DNA of 35,991 bases from Sphingomonadaceae bacterium (GTDB lineage: Bacteria > Pseudomonadota > Alphaproteobacteria > Sphingomonadales > Sphingomonadaceae), in contig JAJUHA010000022.1 in NCBI GenBank assembly GCA_029268145.1, positions 1 through 35,991 on the forward strand, in the 5' to 3' direction. Under the pieces are notes generated by a model, which had not been told where the DNA came from, did no database searches, and saw only the letters and a program-made list of their open reading frames with translations. The position numbers were made by a program, and so were the translations under genes. Shown one piece after another: positions 27,135-35,574 of this stretch. Every line of letters starts with the position of its first letter. The first letter of the stretch is position 1.

Positions 27135-27732
27135 GCGCCGCGACCGACGGCAAATGGCAGACATGCGCGCGCACATGGGCTCCGGCGAAGCCACTGGCCT
27201 CGAGATGGGCGAGAAGCGCGAGGAACGGCTCCCAGAAGCCCCCGTCGCCGAGCAGCAGGAGGGGCCGATCGTGCAGCCGCAGGTTCCGCCAGGACAGCAC
27301 CTCGATGAGCTCGTCGAGCGTGCCGATGCCTCCCGGCAGGGCCAGGACCGCGTCTGCCGTCTCGAACATCCGCGCCTTGCGGGTGTGCAGGCTGTCGACC
27401 ACGTCGAGCCGGTCGAGCCCGTCGAGCGCCACTTCGAGATCCCTGAGGAATGCCGGGATCACGCCCTCCACCCGCCCGCCGGCGCTGCGGGCCGCGCGGG
27501 CCAGGGCACCCATGAGGCCGAGCGCGCCGCCGCCATAGACGAGCGTCACGCCCCTGGCGGCGAGCAGCGCGCCGACCGCGGCGGCGGTGGCCGCGTGGCG
27601 CGGATCGGCGCCGGCGCGCGAGCCGCAGAAGACCAACAGGCGGCGGATGGGGCCGGGCGCGGCCGCTGCCGGCGGCGCGTCATGGGGGTGGGCGACGGGC
27701 GGCGATGGCGGCACCCCTGGGAAGTCGGGCAT
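27109..27732 (-). CDS. LOG family protein (TIGR00730 Rossmann fold)
   Basis: A 207-residue protein of the LOG / YvdD group, which in studied members releases the base from nucleoside monophosphates, including cytokinin ribotides. The nucleotide-binding fold shows [10 protein letters not shown], then [16 protein letters not shown], and the hallmark [16 protein letters not shown]. The first 28 or so residues are a Pro/Ala-rich extension. ATG 27732 is taken; an in-frame ATG at 27789 with AGGACC before it would add 19 residues of low complexity but would overlap the petA promoter. It lies 41 bases upstream of icd on the same strand. Confidence 0.88.
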   Translation of the reverse strand: MPDFPGVPPSPPVAHPHDAPPAAAAPGPIRRLLVFCGSRAGADPRHAATAAAVGALLAARGVTLVYGGGALGLMGALARAARSAGGRVEGVIPAFLRDLEVALDGLDRLDVVDSLHTRKARMFETADAVLALPGGIGTLDELIEVLSWRNLRLHDRPLLLLGDGGFWEPFLALLAHLEASGFAGAHVRAHVCHLPSVAALEALLPPG

Positions 27733-27788
27733 GACCCGCCTATGCCATTGCGGAGGAGGCGGGGCGAGGCGCTGCGCCAGTTTGTCCA

Positions 27789-27817
27789 TTGAAATCGGTC
27801 CTGCACCGCCGCTATGG
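27789..27817 (+). promoter_or_regulatory. Predicted promoter of the cytochrome bc1 operon
   Basis: TTGAAA (27789-27794), 17-bp spacer, CTATGG (27812-27817). Start near 27824, leader about 28 bases before the petA ATG. The -10 is identical to the one at leuC. Confidence 0.6.
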
Positions 27818-27851
27818 GGCCGGAGTTTTCCGAACCACACGGGACTGCACG

Positions 27852-28403
27852 ATGGCAAGTTTGCCCGAGACCGCCGAGGGCGGTGACGTCCGGCGCCGCG
27901 ACTTCATCTACATCGCCACCACGGCCTTCGGTGCGGTCGGTGCCGGGGTCGTTGCGGTGCCCTTCATCAACCAGATGAACCCCTCGGCCGACGTGCGCGC
28001 CATGGCGACCACCGAGGTGGACATCTCCGCCATCGAGGAAGGCATGGCGGTCAAGACCATCTGGCAGTCGAAGCCGGTCTTCGTGAAGCGGCTGACGGCA
28101 GCCGAGATTGCCGAGGCCAACCGGGTCGACGTGGCCTCGCTGCGCGATCCGCAGACCCTCGCCGACCGGACCAAGCCCGGCAAGCCGCAGTGGCTGGTCA
28201 CGCTTGGGGTGTGCACCCACCTGGGCTGCGTTCCGCTCGGCGCCGGCCAGGGCGAGTCGAAGGGCGACTACAACGGCTATTTCTGCCCCTGCCACGGCTC
28301 GCACTACGACACCGCCGGGCGCATCCGCAAAGGTCCGGCGCCCTACAACCTCGAAGTGCCGCCCTACGAATTCACCTCCGACACCGTCATCGAGATCGGG
28401 TGA
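27852..28403 (+). CDS. petA: Ubiquinol-cytochrome c reductase Rieske iron-sulfur subunit
   Basis: The 183-residue Rieske subunit of cytochrome bc1 takes electrons from ubiquinol through a 2Fe-2S cluster and passes them to cytochrome c1. A twin-arginine start ([17 protein letters not shown], 14-30) also serves as the membrane anchor. The cluster ligands are in CTHLGC (121-126) and CPCHGS (145-150). Length matches bacterial Rieske proteins. The ATG at 27852 is preferred to one at 27789, because that one lies inside the predicted promoter. petB follows after 4 bases. Confidence 0.97.
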   Translation: MASLPETAEGGDVRRRDFIYIATTAFGAVGAGVVAVPFINQMNPSADVRAMATTEVDISAIEEGMAVKTIWQSKPVFVKRLTAAEIAEANRVDVASLRDPQTLADRTKPGKPQWLVTLGVCTHLGCVPLGAGQGESKGDYNGYFCPCHGSHYDTAGRIRKGPAPYNLEVPPYEFTSDTVIEIG

Positions 28404-28407
28404 GACC

Positions 28408-29715
28408 ATGAGCTTTCCCTGGGCCGAACAGTATGAACCCAAGCATCCGCTGATGAAGTGGATCGACAGCCGGCTGCCCCTGCCCCGGCTGGTGTTCAAC
28501 GCGGTGGGCGCCGGCTATCCGGTGCCGCGCAACATCAACATCTGGTACAATTTCGGCGTCCTCGCCGGGGTTGCGCTGATGATCCAGATCATCACCGGCG
28601 TGGTGCTTGCCATGCACTATTCCGCGCATGTGTCGACCGCCTTCAACTCGATCGAGCACATCATGCGCGACGTGAACTCGGGCTGGCTCATCCGCTACCT
28701 TCACATGAACGGTGCCAGCTTCTTCTTCATCGTCGTCTATGTCCACATCTTCCGCGGGCTCTACTACGGCTCCTACAAGGCGCCGCGCGAGGTGGTGTGG
28801 ATGCTGGGCGTCGTCATCCTGCTCCTCATGATGGCCACTGCCTTCATGGGCTATGTGCTCCCGTGGGGGCAGATGAGCTTCTGGGGCGCGCAGGTCATCA
28901 CCTCGCTCTTCTCGGCCATCCCGCTCGTCGGCGAGCCGATCCGCCAGTGGCTCGTAGGCGGGTTCGCGCCCGACAATGCGACCATCACCCGCTTCTTCTC
29001 GCTCCACTACATCCTTCCGTTCGTGATCCTCGGCGTCGTCATCCTCAAGATCTGGGCGCTCCACATCCCCGGCTCGACCAACCCGACGGGCGTGGACGTC
29101 AAGGGCCCGCAGGACACGCTGCCCTTCCACCCCTATTTCACGGCGAAGGATTTTGTCGGCCTGTGCGTCTATCTGCTCGCCTTCGCCGCGGTGGTCTTCT
29201 TCCTTCCCAACAGCCTCGGCCACCCGGACAACTACATTCCGGCGAACCCGCTCTCGACGCCCGCGCACATCGTGCCCGAATGGTATCTGCTGCCCTTCTA
29301 CGCGATCCTCCGGGCCTTCACCGTTGACCTCTTCTTCATCCAGGCCAAGCTCTGGGGCGTGATCGCGATGTTCTCGTCGATCCTGCTGCTGCTCTTCCTG
29401 CCCTGGCTCGACAGCAGCAAGGTCCGTTCCAACGCCTACCGGCCGCTCTACCGGATCTTCTTCTGGATCCTCGTCGTCGACGTGCTGATCCTGGGCTACA
29501 TCGGCGCCATGCCGGCCGAGGAACCCTATGTCCGCATCGGCCAGATCGCGACCATGTACTATTTCGCCCACTTCCTCATCATCCTGCCCGTCGTCTCGGC
29601 GATCGAGAAGCCGCTCCCGCTGCCCAACAGCATCGCGGAAGCCGTGCTTGCCAAGGCCAAGCCGGTGCTCGCGCCTGCCTCCGCTCCGGCGGGTGCCGTG
29701 CAGCCTGCCGAATAA
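28408..29715 (+). CDS. petB: Cytochrome b of the bc1 complex
   Basis: A 435-residue cytochrome b with eight membrane helices, holding both b hemes and the two quinone sites. The heme-binding histidine pairs are in helices B and D (YLHMNGASF and [19 protein letters not shown] and WALHIPGS). The Qo-site PEWY loop reads [14 protein letters not shown]. The Ala/Pro-rich last 20 residues are an extension. It is tightly placed between petA and petC in the usual petABC order. Confidence 0.97.
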   Translation: MSFPWAEQYEPKHPLMKWIDSRLPLPRLVFNAVGAGYPVPRNINIWYNFGVLAGVALMIQIITGVVLAMHYSAHVSTAFNSIEHIMRDVNSGWLIRYLHMNGASFFFIVVYVHIFRGLYYGSYKAPREVVWMLGVVILLLMMATAFMGYVLPWGQMSFWGAQVITSLFSAIPLVGEPIRQWLVGGFAPDNATITRFFSLHYILPFVILGVVILKIWALHIPGSTNPTGVDVKGPQDTLPFHPYFTAKDFVGLCVYLLAFAAVVFFLPNSLGHPDNYIPANPLSTPAHIVPEWYLLPFYAILRAFTVDLFFIQAKLWGVIAMFSSILLLLFLPWLDSSKVRSNAYRPLYRIFFWILVVDVLILGYIGAMPAEEPYVRIGQIATMYYFAHFLIILPVVSAIEKPLPLPNSIAEAVLAKAKPVLAPASAPAGAVQPAE

Positions 29716-29727
29716 GGAACCGGAACA

Positions 29728-30528
29728 ATGGTCCGTCTCGTCGGAATGGCCGTCGGCCTCCTGTTCGTCTTCGTGCTCTCCTGGGCGGCGCTCGCCCCGC
29801 GCGAAGCGGCCGAGCCCGACCCGATCAAGCTGCTCCACAAGCACCCGCGCGAAGTCTCCTTCCCCCATTCCGGGCCGTTCGGCACCTTCGATCGCGCCCA
29901 GCTCCAGCGCGGCTTCGCGGTCTACAAGCAGGTCTGCTCGGCCTGCCACGGCCTCTACCACATCCACTTCCGCAACCTGGAGCAGATCGGCTTCTCGGAA
30001 GCGGAAGTGAAGGCGATCGCCGCCGAATATGAGGTGCCAACGATCGATCCGAACACCGGCGAGGCGACCACGCGCCCGGCCATCCCGTCCGACAAGTGGC
30101 CGCGGCCCTTCCCCAACGAGACCGCCGCGCGCGCGGCCAACAACAATGCCTATCCGCCGGATCTCTCGCTCATCATCAAGGCGCGCAAGGACGGCGAGGC
30201 CTATGTCTATTCGCTGCTGACCGGCTATGGCGAGGAGCCGCCGGCAGGGTTCGAGGTGCCCGAGGGGCTCAACTACAACCCCTATTTCCACTCGGTGAAC
30301 ATCGCCATGGTGCAGCCGCTCATGGACGATCAGATCGAATATGCCGATGGCACCAGGGCGACGGTCGACCAGATGGCGAAGGACGTGACCGCCTTCCTGC
30401 GCTGGGCGGCCGAGCCCGAGCTCGAGCGCCGTCGGCGGGCCGGAATCGCGACCCTCGCCTTCCTCGCCATCCTGACGGTTCTCGCCTGGCTCACCTACCG
30501 CCGGGTCTGGGCGGGCGTGCAGCACTGA
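29728..30528 (+). CDS. petC: Cytochrome c1
   Basis: A 266-residue cytochrome c1 that hands electrons from the Rieske protein to soluble cytochrome c. An N-terminal signal or anchor (3-23) is followed by the covalent heme site CSACH (70-74), and the likely methionine ligand is in NIAMVQPLMDD. A C-terminal membrane anchor (about 240-258) ends the chain. AAGGA stands 9 bases before the ATG. The last 38 bases overlap the 3' end of the hydrolase gene on the other strand. Confidence 0.96.
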   Translation: MVRLVGMAVGLLFVFVLSWAALAPREAAEPDPIKLLHKHPREVSFPHSGPFGTFDRAQLQRGFAVYKQVCSACHGLYHIHFRNLEQIGFSEAEVKAIAAEYEVPTIDPNTGEATTRPAIPSDKWPRPFPNETAARAANNNAYPPDLSLIIKARKDGEAYVYSLLTGYGEEPPAGFEVPEGLNYNPYFHSVNIAMVQPLMDDQIEYADGTRATVDQMAKDVTAFLRWAAEPELERRRRAGIATLAFLAILTVLAWLTYRRVWAGVQH

Positions 30529-31597
30529 TCGGCTGGCCGGGCGCGCACCCGGCCTCGGCCAGCAGGAGCAGCTCCCGCGTCAGATCGTGGGCGTCGCGCG
30601 CGTTAGTGCCCTCCTGGTTCTGCAGCGCCACGGCGACGGCGCCGGTGTCGAGCGCGATCCGGATCGAGGCGTCGACGCCGGCCGCCCCGCCCGAATGGCC
30701 GACCACCCGCCTGCCGTTCCGGTCGGTCACGCCCATGCCGAGACCATAGCCGGGGGCGGGTGAGCCGTCCGGTTCCCGCGCCGTCCGGTCCACGCGCGTC
30801 ATGGCCTCGAGCGTCGGCCTGGAGACCAGCCGCCCTTCCGCGAGCGCGCGGCCGAAGCGCCAGAGATCGGGCGCCGAGAGCATCAGGCTTCCGGCCGGCC
30901 AGGCCGGCAGGCGCGCGAAGGCCTCGGCATCCGCCCCGCCCCGCCCCTCGGCATCGCCTTCGCGCCAGGCGAGGCCCCGCGAGGCAATTCCGGCAGGCCG
31001 CAGGATCCGGGTCTCGAGATAGCGGCCATAGCTGAGGCCGGAGAGCTCTTCGACCATCGCGCCGACGAGCACGAAGCCCGCATTGGAGTAGCGGAACGGG
31101 CCAGGGGCTTCCCGCGGCTCGGCCAGCACGAGCGGCACGAGCGCGCGCGCGTCCGGCGCCTTCGCCACGGCGTCCAGCACCTGTGGCCGGAGAAAGAGCG
31201 GGAGCCCGGCCCGGTGCGACAGGAGATCCCGCACCCGTAGCGCGGCGATGTCGTCGGGAAGGCCGGGAAGGTGCCGCCCGACGGGATCGTCGAAGCCAAG
31301 TCGCCCTTCCTCGACCAGCTGGCCGACTGCGATCGCCGTCATCATCTTGTTGACCGAGCCGAGATTGAGCCGCGTGTCGGGATCGATGCGCACCTTGCCC
31401 GCCGCATCGCGGAACCCGGCGGTCGCCACCACCGGTGCCTCGCCGCCGCCCAGCGCCGCCGCGCCCGAGAAGCCGGCAGGCAGGTCGATCCGGCAGCCCT
31501 GGACCGCCGCCGCCTGGGCACCCGCCGCCTGGGCACCCGCCGCCTCGGCTCCCGCCACCATCGCGAGGACGGCGAGGCCTGTTCCCAACCGCTGCAT
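30491..31597 (-). CDS. Beta-lactamase class C-fold serine hydrolase, exported
   Basis: A 368-residue periplasmic hydrolase of the class C beta-lactamase / D-alanyl carboxypeptidase / esterase group. The active-site motifs are all there: SVNK (Ser81, Lys84), YSN (170-172) and HSGG (301-304). The signal peptide contains a threefold 5-residue repeat (AAGAQ-type) at 19-33. True beta-lactamase activity cannot be concluded; many such genes encode peptidoglycan-related or esterase enzymes. ATG 31597 has GGGAG 7 bases upstream. It faces the regulator gene across 51 bases, and its end overlaps petC. Confidence 0.9.
   Translation of the reverse strand: MQRLGTGLAVLAMVAGAEAAGAQAAGAQAAAVQGCRIDLPAGFSGAAALGGGEAPVVATAGFRDAAGKVRIDPDTRLNLGSVNKMMTAIAVGQLVEEGRLGFDDPVGRHLPGLPDDIAALRVRDLLSHRAGLPLFLRPQVLDAVAKAPDARALVPLVLAEPREAPGPFRYSNAGFVLVGAMVEELSGLSYGRYLETRILRPAGIASRGLAWREGDAEGRGGADAEAFARLPAWPAGSLMLSAPDLWRFGRALAEGRLVSRPTLEAMTRVDRTAREPDGSPAPGYGLGMGVTDRNGRRVVGHSGGAAGVDASIRIALDTGAVAVALQNQEGTNARDAHDLTRELLLLAEAGCAPGQPISAARPPRPGGR
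31509..31553. repeat. Three 15-bp tandem units in a signal peptide
   Basis: GCCGCCTGGGCACCC occurs twice exactly and a third time with two changes. On the coding (minus) strand it encodes repeats of GAQAA at the signal peptide end of the serine hydrolase, where slippage could change copy number without frameshift. Confidence 0.85.
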
Positions 31598-31639
31598 CGC
31601 GCGTCTCCCGTTGCACACCCGCTTCGCTTCGGCCAGTCT

Positions 31640-31671
31640 CTGCTTTCGATGCAAGGCTCGAACGAAAGCAG
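31640..31671. promoter_or_regulatory. Perfect 9-bp inverted repeat, candidate operator of the mtnP operon
   Basis: CTGCTTTCG (31640-31648) and CGAAAGCAG (31663-31671) are perfect inverted copies with a 14-bp spacer, arm centres 23 bp apart. The start codon of the regulator gene is the first codon of the spacer. A weak TTGCAC (31611-31616) with 17-bp spacing puts transcription start near 31646, so a bound protein would block initiation. An RNA hairpin sequestering the AUG in its loop is the alternative. Confidence 0.5.
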
Positions 31672-32266
31672 GGCACATGCCGTCACCGATCCGGCGGCGG
31701 CGCGCCTGCTCGCCGATCCGCGCCGCCACGGTCTCCTCATGGCCTTCGCCCCCCGGCCGCGCACGGTCTCGGACGCGGCCTCCAGCGCCGGCATCTCCCT
31801 GCTTCGCGTCTGGCGCGTCGTGCAGCAGGCGCTGGCGCTCGGCCTGCTGCGTGAGGCCGGGGCCGTGCCGCGCGCCGGCCGTCCGATGCGCCGCTACCAG
31901 ACCGTCGCCAGCGCCTTCCTGGTGCCGGATTCGCTCCTTCCCACCCTCCCCAGCGCGGACCTCGCGCGCGCCATGCGCGACGCGCTCGTGGCGCATCGGC
32001 GCCGCTTCGGCGCTGCCCATCTCTTCACGGCCGGTCCCGACGGGCAGGTGCTGATCCGCCCGCTCGACGAGGTCCGATCCGGCGTGCCGGTCCGGGAGAT
32101 GTGGCGCGTGCTGCGCCTCGCGCCCGCCGAGGCCGAGGCGCTGGCCGCCGCGATCGAAGCTCTCCTGCGGCCGTTCGAGGCGCGGCAGGCCGGCGGCCAG
32201 CCCTGGCTGGTTCACGCCGCGCTTGCGCCCAGGCCACCGGCGATCGTCGCGGACCGGATTCCATGA
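31649..32266 (+). CDS. Winged-helix DNA-binding protein of the mtnP-apt operon
   Basis: A 205-residue protein with an ArsR-like winged-helix domain in residues 16-85. It has ARLLADPRRHGLLMAF (helix 1), TVSDAASSAGISLLRVWRVV (helix-turn-helix) and the basic wing GRPMRRYQ. The C-terminal 120 residues are helical and unknown, and may bind a ligand or dimerise. ATG 31649 lies between the arms of a perfect inverted repeat. Its stop overlaps the mtnP start (ATGA), so it is translated together with the two salvage enzymes. A local repressor sensing methylthioadenosine, adenine or a product is a reasonable inference, not shown. Confidence 0.75.
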   Translation: MQGSNESRAHAVTDPAAARLLADPRRHGLLMAFAPRPRTVSDAASSAGISLLRVWRVVQQALALGLLREAGAVPRAGRPMRRYQTVASAFLVPDSLLPTLPSADLARAMRDALVAHRRRFGAAHLFTAGPDGQVLIRPLDEVRSGVPVREMWRVLRLAPAEAEALAAAIEALLRPFEARQAGGQPWLVHAALAPRPPAIVADRIP

Positions 32267-33123
32267 AGCTCGGCATCATCGGCGGCTCGGGCCTCTATGC
32301 CATGCCGGGCCTCACCGGCGGCTGGCGTGAGATCGAGACGCCCTGGGGCCGGCCGTCGGACGCGATCCTCGATGGCCGGCTCGAGGGCCTTCCCGTCGCG
32401 TTCCTCCCCCGCCACGGCCGCGGCCACCGCCTCGCCCCCCACGAGCTGCCGGCGCGCGCCAACATCGCCGCCTTGAAGATGCTTGGGTGCACGGCCGTGC
32501 TCGCAGTCGGCGCGGTGGGCAGCTTCCGCGAGGCGCTTCCGCCCGGCCACTTCCTCCTCCCCGACCAGCTGGTCGACGCGACGCGCGGCCGCCCGTCGAG
32601 CTTCTTCGGCGACGGCATCGTCGCGCACGTCAGCCTCGCCGAGCCGGTTGCCCGCGATCTCCTCGACCGGGTCGCATCTGCCGCCCGCGCCGCCGGGGTT
32701 CCCGCGACCAGCGGCGGAACCTATGGCTGCATCGAGGGGCCGCGCTTTGCCACCCGCGCCGAGAGCCTGGCCCGCCGCACCGCCGGCTGGGACGTGGTGG
32801 GGATGACCGCGCTGCCTGAAGCACATCTGGCGCGGGAGGCGGAACTGGCCTACGCGCTCATTGCCATGGTGACCGATTTCGACGCCTGGGCCGAAAGCCC
32901 TGTGACGACCGCCGCCGTCGTCGAGGTGATGGCGGAAAACCGCGGCCGGGCGCAGGCGCTCGTCCGCGCGACTGCCGCCGAACTCGCCGCCCGTCCGCTG
33001 CCCGTCCCGTCGGCGCAGGGCTGGGAGCGCGCGCTCGACGGCGCCATCATCACCTCGCGGGACTGCTGGCCGGAGGCGACGCGCCAGCGCCTGCTGCCCG
33101 TTGCCGGCCGGGTGCTGGCATGA
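32263..33123 (+). CDS. mtnP: S-methyl-5'-thioadenosine phosphorylase
   Basis: A 286-residue phosphorylase that splits methylthioadenosine, the by-product of polyamine and homoserine-lactone synthesis, into adenine and methylthioribose phosphate. The motifs are the phosphate-binding GIIGGSGLY, then PRHGRGHRLAPHELPARANI, and GTYGCIEGPRFATRAE. WDVVGMTALPEAHLAREAEL follows. The TDFDAW segment is the 6-aminopurine-selecting aspartate pair, separating it from guanosine/inosine phosphorylases. Overlaps of 4 bases with both neighbours show a tightly coupled operon; apt next door uses the adenine it makes. Confidence 0.93.
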   Translation: MKLGIIGGSGLYAMPGLTGGWREIETPWGRPSDAILDGRLEGLPVAFLPRHGRGHRLAPHELPARANIAALKMLGCTAVLAVGAVGSFREALPPGHFLLPDQLVDATRGRPSSFFGDGIVAHVSLAEPVARDLLDRVASAARAAGVPATSGGTYGCIEGPRFATRAESLARRTAGWDVVGMTALPEAHLAREAELAYALIAMVTDFDAWAESPVTTAAVVEVMAENRGRAQALVRATAAELAARPLPVPSAQGWERALDGAIITSRDCWPEATRQRLLPVAGRVLA

Positions 33124-33629
33124 CCGACCTCATCGCAAGCCGCATCCGCGCCATTCCGGATTTCCCCAGGCCCGGCATCCTGTTCCGGGACCTGACCCCG
33201 CTTCTCGCCGACGGCCAGGCCTTCGCCGCCACCACCGATGCGCTCGCCCGCATCGCCGGGGACTTCCACCTGATCGCCGGGATCGAGGCGCGCGGCTTCG
33301 TCTTCGGCGCCGCGCTGGCCCAGAAGCTGGGCAAGGGGCTCATCCTCCTCCGCAAGCCCGGCAAGCTCCCCGGCGAGACCATCGGCTTCGACTATGGGCT
33401 CGAATATGGCCGCGACCGGCTCGAGCTGCACCGCCACGACCTGCCGAGGCGCGCCCGTGTCCTCCTCGTCGATGACGTGCTCGCAACCGGGGGCACCGCG
33501 CACGCCGCCGTCTCGCTGCTCACCGAGGCCGGCGGCACCGTCACCCGCGCCATCTTCGTCATCGAGCTCGCCGACCTCGGCGGTGCGGCCCGGCTCGGCG
33601 TGCCGCACGACGCCCTCATCCGCTACTGA
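33120..33629 (+). CDS. apt: Adenine phosphoribosyltransferase
   Basis: A 169-residue Apt that joins adenine and PRPP to AMP. It begins RIRAIPDFPRPGILFRDLTP as typical of the family. The GIEARGFVFGAALA segment and the PRPP-binding loop VLLVDDVLATGGT (114-126) are intact. The ATG overlaps the mtnP stop by four bases. Placement directly after methylthioadenosine phosphorylase closes an adenine salvage path. Confidence 0.96.
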   Translation: MTDLIASRIRAIPDFPRPGILFRDLTPLLADGQAFAATTDALARIAGDFHLIAGIEARGFVFGAALAQKLGKGLILLRKPGKLPGETIGFDYGLEYGRDRLELHRHDLPRRARVLLVDDVLATGGTAHAAVSLLTEAGGTVTRAIFVIELADLGGAARLGVPHDALIRY

Positions 33630-33630
33630 G

Positions 33631-33645
33631 GCCGACACGGTCGGC
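33631..33645. terminator. Small hairpin after apt
   Basis: GCCGAC-ACG-GTCGGC, a 6-bp stem with 3-base loop beginning 1 base after the apt stop. It could end the mtnP operon or the converging transcript; no T-run. The remaining bases to 33708 hold nothing I recognise. Confidence 0.35.
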
Positions 33646-33708
33646 GGCGCACCGGGATGCGCTGCTCGTGCCGCCCCGCTGCGCGCTCCGCTTGCGGTCC
33701 GCGCCCGG

Positions 33709-34188
33709 TCATTCGTCCAGAACGGTGCGCACCACCTTCGGTCGCGTGGGCGCGGCGATGAGCAGCGAGAGAAGCGCGGCGAGCACCGGCCTGCGCTCCT
33801 GGTTGCGGGCCCGCACCCGCTGCCGGACGAGCCCGACCCCCGGCCGGCGCGGCAGCCGCCGCACCGCGACGACCTCGGCTTCCACGACCAGTTCGTCGTT
33901 GGGATGGACGGGCCGGAGCCAGCGCAGCCGATCCACGCCCGGCGTGCCCAGGATTGCTGCCGGATTCTGCCGGAGATCCTCGACGACCAGCCGGTTGACC
34001 AGCGCAGCGACCAGCCAGCCCGAGACCGCCATGCGCTGGAAGAAGGGGTGGCCCTTCGTGCCGTCGTCCGAAAGCAGGAAGGGCTCGGGGTCGTAGCGGC
34101 GGGCAAACTCCAGCGCCTCGAGCCGGCCCACCCGCATCGGGCCCATCCGCGCCATGTCCCCGACGGCGAAATCCTCGAAGGTCCGCAC
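33709..34188 (-). CDS. MaoC-like hot-dog protein lacking the hydratase histidine (second of pair)
   Basis: A 159-residue single hot-dog domain of the MaoC family: FEDFAVGDMARMGPM at the start, FARRYDPEPF at 28-37, MAVSGWLVAALVNRL and the final RVRARNQERRPVLAALLSLLI. The Asp33 of the hydratase motif is there, but the histidine expected five residues later is Leu38. It may be inactive, act as a structural partner, or use another residue. It follows another degenerate MaoC-like gene after 20 bases on the same strand, which suggests a heteromer. Confidence 0.82.
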   Translation of the reverse strand: MRTFEDFAVGDMARMGPMRVGRLEALEFARRYDPEPFLLSDDGTKGHPFFQRMAVSGWLVAALVNRLVVEDLRQNPAAILGTPGVDRLRWLRPVHPNDELVVEAEVVAVRRLPRRPGVGLVRQRVRARNQERRPVLAALLSLLIAAPTRPKVVRTVLDE

Positions 34189-34208
34189 GCCTTCGCCTCC
34201 GTGCCTCC

Positions 34209-34679
34209 TCAGGCGGGCGACACCTCGCGACGCACGATCGACACGCGCGGCGCGGCCACCACCGGCCAGCCGACCCTGGCCGTCAGCACCAGGACGCCAT
34301 TCTGGTTCCGCACCTCGAGCGTCTGGGTGACGATGCCACCCTCGCTCCCCAGCGCCTTGTCGGTCACTTCGGCATCCACGAACAGCCGGTCCATCGGATA
34401 GACCGGGCTCGGGAAGCGCATCTCGTCCCAGAGCGGCGGCCCGGCGAGCGCAGCCTGCGCCTGGAGCATGTCGGCGTGGAGCGGCTGGAGACAGAGGGAC
34501 AGCACGAAGATCGGGCTTGCGATCCTCCCGAAGCGCAGCGTTGCGTGCGGGCCCGCGGCCCCCGGCACCAGTGCCAGCGGGTCGTGCTTCTGGGCGAAGG
34601 CCTTGGCATCCGAGCCGTTGACAAGGATGGGCCCGACCTTGAGCCGATCGCCGATCTGGAACTGGTGATAGAGCTTCAT
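34209..34679 (-). CDS. MaoC-like hot-dog protein lacking the hydratase histidine (first of pair)
   Basis: A 156-residue MaoC-like domain: YHQFQIGDRLKVGPILVNGS, FAQKHDPLALVPG, PLWDEMRFPSPVYPMDRLFVD and TLEVRNQNGVLVLTARVGWP. Asp33 is kept and the expected histidine is Val38, the same alignment position as in its neighbour. The ATG at 34679 matches the family start; no ribosome site is obvious. It diverges from folP across 65 bases. Function unknown; by analogy to paired half-hydratases it may form a complex with the next gene product. Confidence 0.82.
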   Translation of the reverse strand: MKLYHQFQIGDRLKVGPILVNGSDAKAFAQKHDPLALVPGAAGPHATLRFGRIASPIFVLSLCLQPLHADMLQAQAALAGPPLWDEMRFPSPVYPMDRLFVDAEVTDKALGSEGGIVTQTLEVRNQNGVLVLTARVGWPVVAAPRVSIVRREVSPA

Positions 34680-34744
34680 GGCTGCGTTAACGGCGGCGCC
34701 CGGCCGGGTTTGACGGCCACGGCGGCCGCTGGCAGCGCGACTCC

Positions 34745-35533
34745 ATGTCACCTGCGCCCGCCATCATGGCCATCCTCAACGTCACGCCCGACAGCTTCTC
34801 CGACGGCGGGCGCCATGCGCGCGCCGCCGACGCGATCGACGCGGGCCTGCGCATGTTCGAGGCAGGCGCCGCCATCCTCGACGTCGGCGGCGAATCGACC
34901 CGCCCCGGGGCTGCCCCGGTCCCGCTGGACGAGGAGCTGCGGCGCGTCATCCCGGTGGTCGAGGGCCTTGCCCGCCGCGGCGTTCCCGTCTCGATCGACA
35001 CGCGCAAGGCCCGGGTGATGGCAGACGCGCTGGCCGCGGGCGCGACCATGGTGAACGACGTCTCGGCGCTCACCCACGATCCCGAAAGCCTCGAGACGGT
35101 TGCGGCCTCGGCGGCCACCATCGTCCTCATGCACATGCAGGGCACGCCCGAGACGATGCAGCAGGCCCCGACCTACGCCGATGTCGTGGCCGAGGTCCGC
35201 GCCTTCCTCGACGCCCGCGTCGCCGCCTGCGTCGCTGCCGGGATCCCCGAGAGCCGGCTCGTCCGCGATCCCGGCATCGGCTTCGGCAAGACGCTCGACC
35301 ACAATCTCGCGCTGCTCCGCAACCTGCCGGCGCTCGGCCGCCCCCTCCTGCTGGGGGCCAGCCGCAAGGCGCTCATCGGCCGCCTGACCGGCGCCGATGT
35401 CCACGCCCGTCTGCCCGGCAGCCTCGCGCTCGCCCTCCACGCCGCCCGCATGGGCTGCGCCTGGGTGCGCGTCCACGATGTCGCCGAAACCGCCCAGGCG
35501 CTGAAGGTCTGGGCGGCTTGCGCTCCCGGCTGA
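34745..35533 (+). CDS. folP: Dihydropteroate synthase
   Basis: A 262-residue FolP that joins para-aminobenzoate to hydroxymethyl-dihydropterin pyrophosphate; it is the sulfonamide target. Motifs: ILNVTPDSFSDGG (10-22), DVGGESTRPGA, SIDTRKA, NDVSAL, PGIGFGKT and GASRKALIG. All parts of the barrel are present. No ribosome site precedes ATG 34745. A TTGACG at 34710 has no matching -10 at normal spacing, so the promoter is uncertain. Start at the internal ATG (34766) is possible but would leave only three residues before the first strand motif. Confidence 0.95.
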   Translation: MSPAPAIMAILNVTPDSFSDGGRHARAADAIDAGLRMFEAGAAILDVGGESTRPGAAPVPLDEELRRVIPVVEGLARRGVPVSIDTRKARVMADALAAGATMVNDVSALTHDPESLETVAASAATIVLMHMQGTPETMQQAPTYADVVAEVRAFLDARVAACVAAGIPESRLVRDPGIGFGKTLDHNLALLRNLPALGRPLLLGASRKALIGRLTGADVHARLPGSLALALHAARMGCAWVRVHDVAETAQALKVWAACAPG

Positions 35534-35574
35534 ATGCCGGCACGCCCGTCCGGCAACGCAAGGGAGCCATGCCC

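Noticed and set aside
28387-30525. Open frame of 712 codons antisense to petB and petC.
   Set aside because: Cytochrome b and c1 are unmistakable on the other strand, and the antisense product has no recognisable fold.
30491-31597. Antibiotic resistance beta-lactamase.
   Set aside because: Motifs SxxK, YxN and HxG are shared by carboxypeptidases and esterases; no transfer signs, no ampR-type neighbour, so resistance cannot be claimed.
34685-34740. Promoters for folP (TTGACG at 34710) and for the MaoC-like pair (TTAACG on the minus strand at 34690-34685).
   Set aside because: Neither hexamer has an acceptable partner at 15-18 bp; they are left unannotated.
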